Source of the DNA: Segatella copri
Lineage (GTDB): Bacteria > Bacteroidota > Bacteroidia > Bacteroidales > Bacteroidaceae
Length of the DNA stretch: 64,000 nt
Direction of reading: 5' to 3'
NCBI RefSeq assembly: GCF_026015295.1
Contig: NZ_JAPDUW010000001.1
Location: 1,178,001 to 1,242,000 of the forward strand
The notes beneath the pieces were generated by a model. It was not told where the DNA came from. It did no database searches and saw nothing but the letters and a program-made list of their open reading frames with translations. Position numbers and translations under genes: made by a program. Below are positions 40,494-50,793 of this stretch, in pieces. Numbering within the stretch: the first letter of the stretch is position 1; the number at the start of each line of letters is the position of its first letter.

Positions 40494-41795
40494 ATGAAGA
40501 AAAATCAGATAGATATTATTACCCTAGGCTGCTCGAAGAATCTCGTAGACAGCGAGTTGCTGATGAAGCAGTTTGAGGCAAACGGCTACCATTGCGTTCA
40601 CGATCCAAAGCGCCCTCAGGGCGAGATAGCCGTCATCAATACGTGCGGATTCATCGAGGATGCAAAGCAGGAAAGCATCGACACCATCCTGGAGTTTATC
40701 CAGGCTAAGGAAGAAGGCCGACTCAGAAAGCTCTACGTAATGGGCTGCCTCTCGCAGCGCTACCAGAAGGAACTGGAAGAAGAAATGCCCGAAGTGGATA
40801 AGTTCTACGGCAAATTCAACTACAAGCAGCTTCTGCAGGAACTCGGCAAGGCGGAAGTTTCATCCTGCAACGGCCAGCGCCATCTCACCACTCCGCGTCA
40901 TTATGCCTACATCAAGATAGCCGAGGGCTGCAACCGCCACTGTGCCTACTGCGCCATTCCTATCATCACCGGCAAGCACGTTTCCCGACCAAAGGAAGAG
41001 ATTCTGCAGGAGGTGCGCGAACTGGTGGCAGAAGGCGTGAAGGAGTTTCAGATTATCGCTCAGGAACTCACCTACTACGGCGTAGATATTGACGGCAAGC
41101 ATCATATTACCGAACTCATCAGCGAGATGGCTGATATTCCGGGCGTGAAATGGATTCGCCTGCATTACGCTTATCCGAACCAGTTCCCAATGGATCTTCT
41201 GGACGTGATGCGCGAGAAGCCAAACGTATGCAAATATCTCGACATTGCCCTCCAGCACATCAGCGACCACATGCTCACCAGCATGCATCGCCACGTAACG
41301 AAGCAGGAAACCATCAATCTGCTGAAGGCCATCCGCGAACGCGTGCCAGGCATTCACATCCGCACTACGCTGATGGTTGGTTTCCCAGGCGAGACAGATG
41401 AGGATTTTCACGAGCTCCTCGACTTTGTACGCGAACAGAGATTTGAGCGCATGGGCGCCTTTGCCTACTCTGAGGAAGAAGGAACCTACAGCGCCACCCA
41501 CTACGAAGATAATGTGCCTGCCGAAGTAAAGCAGCGCCGGCTGGACGAACTGATGATTCTGCAGCAAGACATCAGCTCTGAGATTGAGGCCGATAAAGTG
41601 GGCAAAACCATGACCGTTATCATCGACCGCAAGGAAGGCGATTACTACATCGGACGAACAGAGTTCTGCTCTCCGGAAGTAGACCCTGAGGTTCTGATCC
41701 GTGCCGATGAGAAGCGTCTGCGCGTGGGTTGTTTCTATCAGGTAGAAATTACTGCAAGCGAGGAATTTGACCTCTATGGCAAGGTGGTGAAATAA
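40494..41795 (+). CDS. rimO: Ribosomal protein S12 methylthiotransferase RimO
   Basis: A 433-residue radical SAM methylthiotransferase that modifies an aspartate of ribosomal protein S12. It has the N-terminal UPF0004 domain (LGCSKNLVDSELLMKQF, INTCGFIEDAK, VMGCLSQRY: three cluster cysteines), the radical SAM motif CNRHCAYCAIP, and a C-terminal TRAM domain (GKTMTVIIDRKEGDYYIGRT). The sequence SKNLVDSE distinguishes RimO from MiaB. It lies 3 bp after ftsY and is probably co-transcribed with it. Confidence 0.97.
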   Translation: MKKNQIDIITLGCSKNLVDSELLMKQFEANGYHCVHDPKRPQGEIAVINTCGFIEDAKQESIDTILEFIQAKEEGRLRKLYVMGCLSQRYQKELEEEMPEVDKFYGKFNYKQLLQELGKAEVSSCNGQRHLTTPRHYAYIKIAEGCNRHCAYCAIPIITGKHVSRPKEEILQEVRELVAEGVKEFQIIAQELTYYGVDIDGKHHITELISEMADIPGVKWIRLHYAYPNQFPMDLLDVMREKPNVCKYLDIALQHISDHMLTSMHRHVTKQETINLLKAIRERVPGIHIRTTLMVGFPGETDEDFHELLDFVREQRFERMGAFAYSEEEGTYSATHYEDNVPAEVKQRRLDELMILQQDISSEIEADKVGKTMTVIIDRKEGDYYIGRTEFCSPEVDPEVLIRADEKRLRVGCFYQVEITASEEFDLYGKVVK

Positions 41796-41852
41796 TCATT
41801 CTCTCCCCCATAGCCTGGAGTTTTAGAAATTTTGACTACATATTAAATAAAT

Positions 41853-42143
41853 ATGAACAATAAGGAATACATCGCTGAACTGGCTCAGCAAACCGGCTAT
41901 TCGCAGGAAGACACCCAGAAGTTGGTGCGCAAGGCGATAGACGCTATGATTGCCGAGTTTGAGGATGGAGAAGCTGTCTCTATCCCCAATTTTGGCACCT
42001 TCGAAGTGAAGAAGCGCATGGAGCGAGTGGTGGTTAATCCTACTACCAAGAAGCGCCAGCTGGTGCCGCCTAAGTTGGTGTTGGGTTTCCGACCGGTTGC
42101 TTCGGTCAAGGAAAAACTAAAGAATGGAGGGGATGAGCAATGA
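41853..42143 (+). CDS. HU-family DNA-binding protein
   Basis: A 96-residue HU/IHF-type protein: [20 protein letters not shown] helix pair, beta arm [20 protein letters not shown], and the tail [20 protein letters not shown]. It bends or wraps DNA in the nucleoid. It overlaps the next gene by 4 bp, so the small HU and the large membrane-bound HU-LysM protein are made together. Confidence 0.93.
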   Translation: MNNKEYIAELAQQTGYSQEDTQKLVRKAIDAMIAEFEDGEAVSIPNFGTFEVKKRMERVVVNPTTKKRQLVPPKLVLGFRPVASVKEKLKNGGDEQ

Positions 42144-43609
42144 GCAAATTCTGTTTAAATACACTCGGAAAACTGCTTGCTGATAAGAGCGGTCTGAGCC
42201 AGGTGGAAGCAGAACTCTTCATCCGGAAGATGTTTGATGTGTGCAACCAGGGACTCGATGCCGACAAGCAGGTGAAGATAAAATGGCTGGGCACCTTTAA
42301 GGTACAGGCCACGAAAGACCGTGAAAGCATCAATGTGAACACGGGCGAGCGCTTCACCATTGAAGGCAGAGACAAACTCACCTTCACGCCTGACAACATC
42401 CTGAAAGAAATCGTGAACAAGCCATTCGCCCAATTTGAAACGGTGGTGGTAAATGACGGCGTAGATTTCGATGAAATAGATGAGAAGTTTGGAGAAGAAC
42501 AGACAGAAGATGCTCCTGCACAAGTAATCGATTTTCTGGACGAAGAAAAAACTGCAACTCCAAATCCGGAGGTTGTCGTAAACGGATCTGAAAAGGAAAA
42601 GGAAAAAGAAGCCGAAGACGAACTGGCAAAGCAAATTGCTATTGAACAAGCTAAACTGGAAAAATTAAAACAAGCCCAACTGGAGCAGGAAAGAATACAA
42701 AAAGAAAAGCAAGAGCAGGAAAGACTGGAGCAAGAAAGACTGGAGCAAGAAAGACTGGAGCAAGAAAGACTGGAGCAAGAAAGACTGGAGCAGGAAAGAC
42801 TTGAGCAGAAAAGACTTGAGCAGAAAAGACTTGAGCAGGAAAAACTTGAGCAGGAAAGACTGGAGCAAGAGAAGCTTGAATTAGCCCAGCAACAGCAAGC
42901 CCAGAAAGCAGTTGTTGAACCTGCAGTACCTGCATCAGATGAATCTGAAGAAGAAGAGGAGGAAGAAGAATCTTCCAATTCTCATCATATTGTTATTCCT
43001 CGCTATCTGGTCGTTGCAGTCTGTCTCATCGTAGTAGCTTTGATTGGCGGAATGGGATGGTTTGCCTTCAACTATGGTCAGATGACTGCCCAGCGCGATC
43101 ATCTAGCCATGCAGCTAAACCAGTATCATCAGGCTCCAGCCAAGAAAGTCCCAGCCAAACCAGCTGCCGCCCCACTCTCTCAGGAACAGAAACTCCGCCA
43201 GAAAGCGATGGAAGACAGCATCCGTATGGCTAAAACTGCAGAAGCAGTAAAACTGGCTGAAAATTCGGATGAGGAAAGTGCTAGCGCTGAAAAAGCTAAG
43301 CAGACTGAAGCAAAAGCTAAGGCTGAAGCAAAAGAAAAGGCTAAAGATAAAGCCGAAGAAAAGGCTACTTCGAAAATAGCATCATCCCAGTATGATAAGG
43401 ATGCTCGCGTACGCACGGGAGCTTACCGAATCGTAGGAGTTGCCCAAACCGTTACGGTTGGCGCCGGTCAGACCCTCGAACAGATCAGCACCCGCTATTT
43501 AGGTTCGGGCATGGAATGCTACGTAGAAGCCCTGAATGGTACAAGCACCATAAAAGCCGGACAGAAAATCAAGATTCCGAAACTGGAATTGAAGAAGAAA
43601 AAGAAATAA
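42140..43609 (+). CDS. HU domain, coiled-coil, transmembrane and LysM protein
   Basis: A 489-residue multi-domain protein. Residues 1-90 are an HU-like DNA-binding domain ([35 protein letters not shown]). An acidic linker follows, then a Glu/Gln/Leu/Arg coiled coil of LEQER repeats (about 190-250), one membrane helix (about 289-312, [19 protein letters not shown]), an Ala/Lys-rich spacer, and a LysM-like end ([20 protein letters not shown], then [12 protein letters not shown]). The layout would let it hold DNA inside and contact peptidoglycan outside, as a possible nucleoid-envelope tether. That role is inference. Confidence 0.88.
   Translation: MSKFCLNTLGKLLADKSGLSQVEAELFIRKMFDVCNQGLDADKQVKIKWLGTFKVQATKDRESINVNTGERFTIEGRDKLTFTPDNILKEIVNKPFAQFETVVVNDGVDFDEIDEKFGEEQTEDAPAQVIDFLDEEKTATPNPEVVVNGSEKEKEKEAEDELAKQIAIEQAKLEKLKQAQLEQERIQKEKQEQERLEQERLEQERLEQERLEQERLEQERLEQKRLEQKRLEQEKLEQERLEQEKLELAQQQQAQKAVVEPAVPASDESEEEEEEEESSNSHHIVIPRYLVVAVCLIVVALIGGMGWFAFNYGQMTAQRDHLAMQLNQYHQAPAKKVPAKPAAAPLSQEQKLRQKAMEDSIRMAKTAEAVKLAENSDEESASAEKAKQTEAKAKAEAKEKAKDKAEEKATSKIASSQYDKDARVRTGAYRIVGVAQTVTVGAGQTLEQISTRYLGSGMECYVEALNGTSTIKAGQKIKIPKLELKKKKK
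42711..42890 (+). repeat. 15-bp tandem repeat encoding LEQER
   Basis: About eleven copies of a 15-bp unit (ctggagcaagaaaga and variants). It forms the coiled-coil segment and could vary in copy number between strains. The third-position pattern shows at least two sub-variants (gag-caa and gag-cag/ttg). Confidence 0.85.
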
Positions 43610-43626
43610 AAATACAAACAAAAAAA

Positions 43627-43666
43627 CGCCCTGTAAGAGCAAATGTAATTTTGCACTTACAGGGCG
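43627..43666. terminator. Bidirectional terminator
   Basis: Stem cgccctgtaag with cttacagggcg plus inner pairs gcaaa/tttgc, between convergent genes. Same family as 39298 and 53586. Confidence 0.8.
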
Positions 43667-43684
43667 ACATTGTTTGATGTTACA

Positions 43685-44809
43685 TTACTTGCCCAACACT
43701 TCATCAAGCAAAGTGTAGAAAGCAGGATCCTCGCCAACGATAGTCTTGATTATCTTACCATTAGCATCAATCACAATCTTTGTAGGGAAACCCTGAACAG
43801 CGTAGTCGCTGAGAACCTTGCTGTCCTTCGGATTGTAAACATGAATCCATGGCAACTGGTGCTTCTCAACAGCAGCCTTCCACTTAGCCTCTGTATCATT
43901 ACAATCTACACCAAGAATTTCAAACTTACCCTTGTACTTCTCGTAATACTCCTTCATCTTAGGCATTCCCTTGATGCACCATCCGCACCATGAACCCCAG
44001 AAATCGAGAACTACAATCTTACCGCGAAGGCTGGAAAGTTTGAAATCATTTCCCTTAATATCCTTCAGCGTAAAGTCAGGAGCCTCAACACCGGCAGCCT
44101 GCACCTTCTTAGCCTTCTCCTCAGCCTCAGCACGCTTCTTAGCCATATCAATCATTGGCTGGTAGAAAGCCTTCATTCTGCCGTTCTTCACATTCTCTGA
44201 GAGCAAGCCCAGCAGTTTCTCCATCTTTGCAACATCATCAAACTGCTCGAAGATAGTAGCACAGGCCTCATAATCAGGATGCTGTTTTACGAAATCGAAA
44301 ATCTTATCGTCCTTTGCCTTTTGCAGGGCAGGAGCCTTCTGCTCATATTCTGCCATGACAGTCTGCTGGGTTTCACCATTCTTGATTCTCTGGTTCAGAG
44401 AAGCTTCATAATCTCTCAACTCCTTATTTGCATTCTCCAGCAGGACATCTACTTCATGATACTGCTGATAGAACTTAGAACCCGAAATATCAAAGCGGGT
44501 CTTTGCATCGCCCTTAACTTCAGCCTTCTCGCCAGGAACACAAGGCAGATTGAACATAAACTGACCTGCGCCACGATAAGTTTCAGGTGAGAGGAAAACG
44601 TATCCGGCAGCCTTATCAAGGTTTGCAGAATAGGTAAACTTGCCATTCTTCACCAAAACCGTATCCATCTTAACATTTCTGCCCTTGTAAACAAGTACAG
44701 AATCGGAATTGAAATTCTTCAAATCCACCTTCAACTGAAAGTTGCTCTTCTGAGCCATCGCAACAGTTGATGCAAGCATCAATGCCGCAGATAAAATCGT
44801 TGTTTTCAT
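43685..44809 (-). CDS. Periplasmic thiol-disulfide oxidoreductase (DUF4369-TlpA-like)
   Basis: A 374-residue exported protein: signal peptide (MKTTILSAALMLASTVAMAQ), an N-terminal DUF4369 domain (KGRNVKMDTVLVKNGKFTYS), a helical middle, and a TlpA/ResA-like thioredoxin domain from about 235 (APDFTLKDIKGNDFKLSSLR, active site DFWGSWCGWCIKGMPKM, cis-Pro in GFPTKIVID). It probably reduces periplasmic disulfides. The genes queC and radA lie upstream on the same strand. Confidence 0.92.
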   Translation of the reverse strand: MKTTILSAALMLASTVAMAQKSNFQLKVDLKNFNSDSVLVYKGRNVKMDTVLVKNGKFTYSANLDKAAGYVFLSPETYRGAGQFMFNLPCVPGEKAEVKGDAKTRFDISGSKFYQQYHEVDVLLENANKELRDYEASLNQRIKNGETQQTVMAEYEQKAPALQKAKDDKIFDFVKQHPDYEACATIFEQFDDVAKMEKLLGLLSENVKNGRMKAFYQPMIDMAKKRAEAEEKAKKVQAAGVEAPDFTLKDIKGNDFKLSSLRGKIVVLDFWGSWCGWCIKGMPKMKEYYEKYKGKFEILGVDCNDTEAKWKAAVEKHQLPWIHVYNPKDSKVLSDYAVQGFPTKIVIDANGKIIKTIVGEDPAFYTLLDEVLGK

Positions 44810-44884
44810 TTTCTTTTATTATATTTATTCTGATTATACCTTATTATATATAGGGAACGAAGAACGCCTGACTCATCTTCAACC

Positions 44885-45538
44885 TTATTCTTCATACTCA
44901 GTAGTATCCTCAATACCCGCCTCGGCCAAAGCCTCCTTGCGCTCTACACAGGTTCCGCATTTGCCACAATGCTTCTCACCGCCTTTATAGCAGCTCCAGG
45001 TTTCAGCATAATCAATGCCCAACTTCTTGCCAATCTTCGCAATCTGCCCCTTGGTAATATTCGTATAAGGAGCCACCACGCGTACATCGACGAACGTTCC
45101 TGCTTCGGCAGCCTCATCTATCGCCTTGATAAACTCCGGACGGCAGTCTGGGTAAATCGTATGATCGCCACCATGGTTAGCAATGAAAACTTTCTTCAGT
45201 TTATTACTCTCTGCAATGCCGATGGCAATGCTCAGCATGATTCCATTACGGAAAGGAACCACCGTACTCTTCATATTATCAGCAGCATAATGACCTTCAG
45301 GAATCGCATCAGCACCTTCAAGAAGAGAACTTTTGAAATACTGATGCATAAAACCCAAATCTATCGTAATATGCTTGATTCCCAAACGCTCACAATGCAT
45401 CTTGGCGAAAGGAATTTCACGCTCGTTATGATTACTTCCATAGTTAAAACTAATGCCGAGTGCAATCTCGTCTTTCTTATCGTAGAGCAGCGTGATGCTA
45501 TCCATGCCGCCGCTCACAATGATTACTGAATCCTTCAT
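44885..45538 (-). CDS. queC: 7-cyano-7-deazaguanine synthase QueC
   Basis: A 217-residue enzyme of queuosine biosynthesis, converting 7-carboxy-7-deazaguanine to preQ0 with ATP and ammonia. It has the PP-loop VSGGMDSITLLYDKKDE (the usual SGGLDS reads SGGMDS) and the zinc-binding tail CYKGGEKHCGKCGTCVERKE. No other queuosine gene lies in the window. It lies 38 bp downstream of radA and is probably co-transcribed with it. Confidence 0.95.
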   Translation of the reverse strand: MKDSVIIVSGGMDSITLLYDKKDEIALGISFNYGSNHNEREIPFAKMHCERLGIKHITIDLGFMHQYFKSSLLEGADAIPEGHYAADNMKSTVVPFRNGIMLSIAIGIAESNKLKKVFIANHGGDHTIYPDCRPEFIKAIDEAAEAGTFVDVRVVAPYTNITKGQIAKIGKKLGIDYAETWSCYKGGEKHCGKCGTCVERKEALAEAGIEDTTEYEE

Positions 45539-45576
45539 TTTACTTTGAATTTTGAACTGTATGATTACTTTTTACT

Positions 45577-47061
45577 TCACCCGAACAGGCAGCGGAATGC
45601 TTCTTCCACCTTCCTTACGGGATGAATTTCTATCTTATATTTCTTATGGTCGAAACCATGATTGTTGTACTTCGGAATGATGATGTGCTGGAATCCCAGT
45701 TTCTCAGCCTCAGCAATACGCTGCTCGATGCGGCTCACCGGACGGACTTCACCGCTCAGACCTACCTCGCCTGCCATACACCAGCCTTGCTCGATAGGTG
45801 TGTCAACATTGCTGCTCAATACGGCTGCCAACACACTCAAGTCCATGGCAGGATCGGTTACTCTCAATCCTCCGGCAATATTCAGGAACACGTCCTTCTG
45901 CATCAGTTTGAACCCCACACGTTTCTCTAGAACCGCCAGGAGCATGTTCAAACGGCGCTGGTCAAAACCCGTTGCCGAACGCTGCGGAGTTCCATAAGCT
46001 GCTGTTGAAACCAAAGCCTGCGTCTCTACCAGGAACGGACGAACACCCTCGATGGCTGCGCTGATGGCAACACCCGAAAGCCCGTCATGATCTTCAGTAA
46101 GCAGCAACTCTGAAGGATTGCTCACCTGTCGGAGTCCGCCTTGCATCATCTCGTAGATTCCCAACTCAGAAGTACTTCCGAATCGGTTTTTGATGCTTCT
46201 CAAGATGCGGTACATGTAATGCTGGTCGCCCTCAAACTGAATCACCGTATCTACGATGTGCTCCAGAATCTTTGGTCCGGCAAGTGTTCCCTCCTTATTA
46301 ATATGTCCTATCAGAATAACCGGAATGCCACTCGTCTTGGCAAATCGGAGCAGGGAGGCTGCACACTCGCGAACTTGGGAAACAGAACCCGGCGAACTGT
46401 CTACTTCTTCCGTAGCAATAGTTTGTATAGAATCTATAACTATCAACTGTGGAGCCACTTCCTGAATATGGCTGAAGATTTTCTCCAACTGCGTTTCGCA
46501 GAGAACCGTAATATGATCAAAGGCTCCTTCTGATGAAAGAGAAGCCGTTTTCTGTGTGTCCGCAGATGAACCCTCTCTGAGCATCGCCTGTCCTTTAGCC
46601 AACCGGTCGGCACGGAGTTTAATCTGATGGGCACTCTCCTCTCCGCTCACATACAGGATGCGGCGGTCAGTCATGTTCAGAATGGTCTGCAAGGTGAGCG
46701 TACTCTTACCGATTCCCGGTTCACCGCCCAGGAGCGTAATGCTGCCAGGAACCATTCCGCCACCCAGCACACGGTTCAGCTCCTCGTCCCTCATATCGAT
46801 GCGCGGTTCATCAATCGCAGAAATATCGCGAAGCTTCATCGGCGCAGCGTCATGCTCGCTGTGCTGCCCGCCAAACATCGTGGCAGCCCCACCATGACGC
46901 ATGGTCATTCCGGCATTCTTCGCAGCCTGCGATCCGGAATCGGCAGCAATACGAATTTCCTTAAATGTATTCCATTGTCCGCAGCTAGGACATTTGCCCA
47001 TCCATTTGGCACTTTCCTGTCCGCAATTGCTGCACACAAAAGCAATCTTATCTTTCGCCAT
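45577..47061 (-). CDS. radA: DNA repair protein RadA
   Basis: A 494-residue RadA (Sms): N-terminal C4 zinc finger (FVCSNCGQESAKWMGKCPSC), RecA-like ATPase with Walker A GGEPGIGKSTLTLQ, the KNRFG motif (RSIKNRFGSTSELGIYEM) and a C-terminal Lon-like domain (DLSVLAAVLSSNVDTPIEQG, GEVGLSGEVRPVSRIEQRI). It promotes branch migration in recombination repair. A minor oddity is an insertion of about 15 residues after REGSSADTQK. The promoter TACCTTTG lies on the minus strand at 47100-47107. Confidence 0.97.
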   Translation of the reverse strand: MAKDKIAFVCSNCGQESAKWMGKCPSCGQWNTFKEIRIAADSGSQAAKNAGMTMRHGGAATMFGGQHSEHDAAPMKLRDISAIDEPRIDMRDEELNRVLGGGMVPGSITLLGGEPGIGKSTLTLQTILNMTDRRILYVSGEESAHQIKLRADRLAKGQAMLREGSSADTQKTASLSSEGAFDHITVLCETQLEKIFSHIQEVAPQLIVIDSIQTIATEEVDSSPGSVSQVRECAASLLRFAKTSGIPVILIGHINKEGTLAGPKILEHIVDTVIQFEGDQHYMYRILRSIKNRFGSTSELGIYEMMQGGLRQVSNPSELLLTEDHDGLSGVAISAAIEGVRPFLVETQALVSTAAYGTPQRSATGFDQRRLNMLLAVLEKRVGFKLMQKDVFLNIAGGLRVTDPAMDLSVLAAVLSSNVDTPIEQGWCMAGEVGLSGEVRPVSRIEQRIAEAEKLGFQHIIIPKYNNHGFDHKKYKIEIHPVRKVEEAFRCLFG

Positions 47062-47099
47062 TTTATCTCATTTATATGTAATAACGCTTTAACTGCGCA

Positions 47100-47107
47100 C
47101 AAAGGTA
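47100..47107 (-). promoter_or_regulatory. -7 element of radA
   Basis: TACCTTTG on the minus strand, 39 bp before the radA start. Together with the pgk promoter it occupies the 324-bp divergent gap 47062-47385; nothing else is seen there. Confidence 0.65.
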
Positions 47108-47281
47108 CTATTTATTATCGAAAAATCCAAAAAAAAAGTAATTTGTTAAGAATATATTTCATTTCTCTCCATTTTGTTTAACAAATCAGGCAGAAGGAAG
47201 CGCAAAACACGAATTTTGCAAACCCGATATAGCAAACAGACGATTTCATCTACTAAAAATCATAAAAACCGCTACTATATT

Positions 47282-47311
47282 TTGCTGATTCAAATATAAT
47301 TTGTATCTTTG
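47282..47311 (+). promoter_or_regulatory. Promoter of pgk
   Basis: TTG at 47282-47284, a 19-nt spacer and TATCTTTG at 47304-47311, a near-consensus Bacteroidetes promoter with a leader of about 70 nt. Confidence 0.75.
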
Positions 47312-47385
47312 CCTTCGGTTTTTGAAACCAGCAGAAAGGTTTAGAACAATAAATTAGTACATAAACTAAATAAAATTTAGGTAAA

Positions 47386-48633
47386 ATGAAAATTGAAGAT
47401 TTTAACTTTGCCGGTCACAAGGCAATCGTGCGCGTTGACTTCAACGTGCCATTGGATGAAAATGGTAATGTAACAGACGACACTCGTATCCGCGGTGCCC
47501 TTCCTACATTAAAGAAGGTACTTGCAGACGGCGGTGCGCTCATCATGATGAGCCACATGGGTAAGCCAAAGGGCAAGGTTAAACCAGAGCTTTCTCTCTC
47601 TCAGATTGTTAAGAACGTATCAGACGCTCTCGGCGTAGACGTTAAGTTCGCTAAGGACTGCGGTAACGCTGATGCTGAGGCAGCTGCCTTGAAGCCAGGT
47701 GAGGCTCTCTTGCTCGAGAACCTCCGCTTCTATCCAGAAGAGGAAGGCAAGCCAGTTGGCGTTGAGAAGGGTACTCCAGAATTCGATGCTGCTAAGGCTG
47801 AGATGAAGGAGCGTCAGAAGAAGTTCGCTGCTAAGTTGGCTTCTTACGCTGACGTATACGTAATGGACGCATTCGGTACAGCTCACCGCAAGCACGCTTC
47901 TACAGCTGTCATCGCTGATTCTTTCGACAAGGATCACAAGATGCTCGGCTTCTTGATGGAGAAGGAAGTTAAGGCTGTTGACGCAGTTCTCGGCAACATC
48001 AAGCGCCCATTCACAGCTATCATGGGTGGTTCTAAGGTTTCTACTAAGATCGGTATCATCGAGAACCTGTTGACTAAGGTTGACAACCTGATTCTCTGCG
48101 GTGGTATGACTTATACATTCTCTAAGGCTCTCGGCGGCAAGATCGGTATGTCTATCTGCGAGGATGACAAGCTTGACGTTGCTCTCGACGTAATCAAGAA
48201 GGCTAAGGAGAACGGTGTAAACCTCGTACTCGGCACAGACTCTATCTGCGGTGATGACTTCAAGAACGACTGCAATACTCAGGTTTGCCCATCTAACAAC
48301 ATCCCTGACGGTTGGGAGGGTATGGACGCAGGTCCTGAGACTCGCAAGGCTTTCGCAGCTGCCATCAAGGGTGCCAAGACTATCCTCTGGAACGGTCCTG
48401 CAGGTGTATTCGAGTTCGACAACTTCGCTGGTGGTTCTAAGGCTATTGCTGACGCAATCGCTGAGGCTACTAAGGAAGGTGCATTCTCACTCATCGGTGG
48501 TGGTGACTCTGTAGCTTGTATCAACAAGTTCGGTTTGGCTGATCAGGTATCTTACATCTCTACAGGTGGTGGTGCTCTCCTCGAAGCTATCGAGGGTAAG
48601 GTATTGCCAGGTGTAGCAGCTATCGAGAAGTAA
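47386..48633 (+). CDS. pgk: Phosphoglycerate kinase
   Basis: A 415-residue glycolytic enzyme converting 1,3-bisphosphoglycerate and ADP to 3-phosphoglycerate and ATP. Family signatures: [86 protein letters not shown] and [13 protein letters not shown]. Codon use is strongly biased (aag, ggt, gac, ctc), as expected of a highly expressed gene, and differs visibly from the AT-rich accessory genes. Monocistronic, with its own promoter and terminator. Confidence 0.98.
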   Translation: MKIEDFNFAGHKAIVRVDFNVPLDENGNVTDDTRIRGALPTLKKVLADGGALIMMSHMGKPKGKVKPELSLSQIVKNVSDALGVDVKFAKDCGNADAEAAALKPGEALLLENLRFYPEEEGKPVGVEKGTPEFDAAKAEMKERQKKFAAKLASYADVYVMDAFGTAHRKHASTAVIADSFDKDHKMLGFLMEKEVKAVDAVLGNIKRPFTAIMGGSKVSTKIGIIENLLTKVDNLILCGGMTYTFSKALGGKIGMSICEDDKLDVALDVIKKAKENGVNLVLGTDSICGDDFKNDCNTQVCPSNNIPDGWEGMDAGPETRKAFAAAIKGAKTILWNGPAGVFEFDNFAGGSKAIADAIAEATKEGAFSLIGGGDSVACINKFGLADQVSYISTGGGALLEAIEGKVLPGVAAIEK

Positions 48634-48694
48634 TCTCATGTCAAAAAGAAAGCCATTTGCAAAAAGGGTTTGATTTTTTACAAGAAAAAATAGG

Positions 48695-48728
48695 TTGGAG
48701 GGCATCCTATGTGATGTCCTCCAATTTT
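48695..48728 (+). terminator. Terminator after pgk
   Basis: Stem ttggagggcatc with gatgtcctccaa and a short TTTT tail. Confidence 0.65.
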
Positions 48729-48875
48729 CAGTTTTAATCGAATCCCTAATAATCTACAGATTCTCTCTATAAACAGAACTGTATCTTTCATTTAAAACAA
48801 GCAACAGAAAACATAAATTCTAAAATTATTTGGTAAACTACAAGGAATATAATTTTCTGATTTTAAAACGAATAC

Positions 48876-50570
48876 ATGGATTGGATTGTTAATCTCTTCA
48901 CCAATACCGAGTCGGTGGCTCACATCGCCCTACTCTACGCTATCGTGATAGCTATTGGTGTTTACCTCGGAAAGATAAAGATTGGCGGCATTTCGTTAGG
49001 TGTCACCTTCGTTCTCTTCGCAGGTATTTTGGCTGGCCACGTTGGCTTCACCGGTCCAAAGGAAATTCTCACTTTCGTGCAAGACTTCGGCTTGATCCTC
49101 TTCGTCTTCATGATTGGTCTCCAGGTAGGACCTGGCTTCTTCGAGAGTTTCAAGAAAGGTGGTGTTACGCTCAACATGCTTTCGGCTAGCGCTATTTTAC
49201 TCAACATCCTCGTGATGTTTGGTTGCTATTATCTCTTCTTTGACACGAGCAACCCTAACAACTTGCCTATGATGGTAGGTACTCTCTATGGTGCGGTTAC
49301 CAATACTCCGGGTCTTGGTGCTGCCAACGAGGCTTTGCTCAGCGTCTTCCCTAATGGTGCTCCAAGTATTGCCAACGGTTATGCTTGTGCTTATCCTCTT
49401 GGTGTGGTAGGCATTATCGGTGCTACTATCCTTATCAAGTACATCTGTAAGATTAATACTGCTGATGAGGAAGAACAGCTTAACGAAGAAGATGCTGCAA
49501 ACCCACACGCAAAGGCCCACAACATGCACTTACGCGTGGAAAATGCTTATATTACAGGCAGAACGCTGAGAGAAGTTTCTGAGTTCTTGAACCGTGACAT
49601 TGTATGTTCACGACTGCTCCACAATGGCGAGGTGAGCATTCCTAACAGCAAGACTAAGTTTGAGGTTGGAGACGAATTGCTCGTTGTATGTGCAGAGGCT
49701 GATGCTGAAGCCATCAAGGCTTTTATCGGACCAGAGGTTGAAGCTGAATGGGACCGCGAGAAGGATGAAGTACAGCACTTTGTTTCTCGCCGTATCATCG
49801 TTACCCGTCCGGAAATGAACGGTAAGACCTTGGGTAAGATGCACTTCTCCAGCGTATACGGCGTTAACGTAACCCGTATTTCCCGTCAGGGAATGGACAT
49901 TTTTGCAGGCAGAAACCACCACTTCCACGTAGGTGATAAGATTCTGGTTGTAGGTCCTGAAGAGAATGTGAACCGTGTGGCTGAAATCATGGGTAACTCT
50001 GTTAAGCGCCTCGATGCGCCTAACATAGCCACTATCTTCGTAGGCATTATGGTAGGTATTATCTTCGGTTCTCTCCCATTTGCCATTCCGGGAATGCCGG
50101 TGCCTTTGAAGTTGGGTATTGCCGGAGGTCCGCTTATCATCGCCATCCTCATCGGCCGTTTCGGCTATCGCATGAAGCTGGTAACTTATACGACGACTTC
50201 GGCTAATATGATGCTGCGAGAAATAGGACTTGTACTCTTCCTGGCGAGTGTGGGAATCAAGGCTGGAGCCGGATTCTGGGACACAGTAGTACAGGGTGAC
50301 GGTTTGAAATATGTGGGATGCGGTTTCCTCATCACCGTTATTCCTATCCTCATCATCGGTACGATTGCCCGCCTGAAGTTTAAGTTCAACTACTTCACCA
50401 TCATGGGTATGCTCGCCGGTACTTACACAGACCCTCCTGCATTGGCTTATGCAAATGCTTCTTGCTCAAAGGAGGCTCCAGCTGTAGGATACTCTACGGT
50501 TTATCCATTGAGCATGTTCCTCCGTATCTTTACAGCCCAGATAGTGGTGCTGTTCTTCTGCGGAGCGTAA
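48876..50570 (+). CDS. AspT/YidE-type transporter with RCK_C domains
   Basis: A 564-residue membrane protein of the aspartate:alanine exchanger (AAE) family: five or six N-terminal helices ([40 protein letters not shown]), two central TrkA_C/RCK_C domains (about 220-380: [40 protein letters not shown]), and a second helix bundle ([20 protein letters not shown]). The duplicated halves contain the GxxLxxAxxxGxGG-like signature ([15 protein letters not shown]). Probably exchanges dicarboxylates or amino acids; the substrate is unknown. It has no partner enzyme adjacent. Confidence 0.9.
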   Translation: MDWIVNLFTNTESVAHIALLYAIVIAIGVYLGKIKIGGISLGVTFVLFAGILAGHVGFTGPKEILTFVQDFGLILFVFMIGLQVGPGFFESFKKGGVTLNMLSASAILLNILVMFGCYYLFFDTSNPNNLPMMVGTLYGAVTNTPGLGAANEALLSVFPNGAPSIANGYACAYPLGVVGIIGATILIKYICKINTADEEEQLNEEDAANPHAKAHNMHLRVENAYITGRTLREVSEFLNRDIVCSRLLHNGEVSIPNSKTKFEVGDELLVVCAEADAEAIKAFIGPEVEAEWDREKDEVQHFVSRRIIVTRPEMNGKTLGKMHFSSVYGVNVTRISRQGMDIFAGRNHHFHVGDKILVVGPEENVNRVAEIMGNSVKRLDAPNIATIFVGIMVGIIFGSLPFAIPGMPVPLKLGIAGGPLIIAILIGRFGYRMKLVTYTTTSANMMLREIGLVLFLASVGIKAGAGFWDTVVQGDGLKYVGCGFLITVIPILIIGTIARLKFKFNYFTIMGMLAGTYTDPPALAYANASCSKEAPAVGYSTVYPLSMFLRIFTAQIVVLFFCGA

Positions 50571-50620
50571 GACTTACAAAAGTTAACAAAACAACTGGAA
50601 ATAGTTATAAATTACAAAAG

Positions 50621-50656
50621 AGGTGCACAAAGATAAAAAATTGTGCACCTTTTTTG
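50621..50656 (+). terminator. Rho-independent terminator
   Basis: Perfect 10-bp stem aggtgcacaa/ttgtgcacct with a 10-nt loop and T6. Confidence 0.9.
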
Positions 50657-50678
50657 TTGTCTTTTCAGAAATTCTTCG

Positions 50679-50686
50679 TACCTTTG
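50679..50686 (+). promoter_or_regulatory. -7 element of the decarboxylase subunit operon
   Basis: TACCTTTG, 108 bp before the start at 50794. Confidence 0.6.
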
Positions 50687-50793
50687 AGCACAAGAAACAA
50701 ACCTAATGAATCTTCTAGGAACAGCTATCGTTCCTATATGATGCAGATTTTTTCGAAATATGAAACAATAACCCTATAAACGTTAGTAAGCGT

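Noticed and set aside
40860..41567. A 235-residue minus-strand frame
   Set aside because: Antisense shadow of rimO.
42711..42890. Regularly spaced short repeats, considered as a CRISPR array
   Set aside because: The repeats are contiguous 15-bp units without spacers and encode a coiled coil. No cas genes or other CRISPR-like array was seen.
42106..42978. A 290-residue serine/cysteine-rich open frame on the minus strand
   Set aside because: It is the mirror of the LEQER coiled-coil repeat in the HU-LysM gene; low-complexity antisense frame.
44810..44884. Possible riboswitch near queC (preQ1 type)
   Set aside because: The queC gene is preceded by only 38 bp after radA, with no preQ1-like stem and loop; this interval is downstream of queC.
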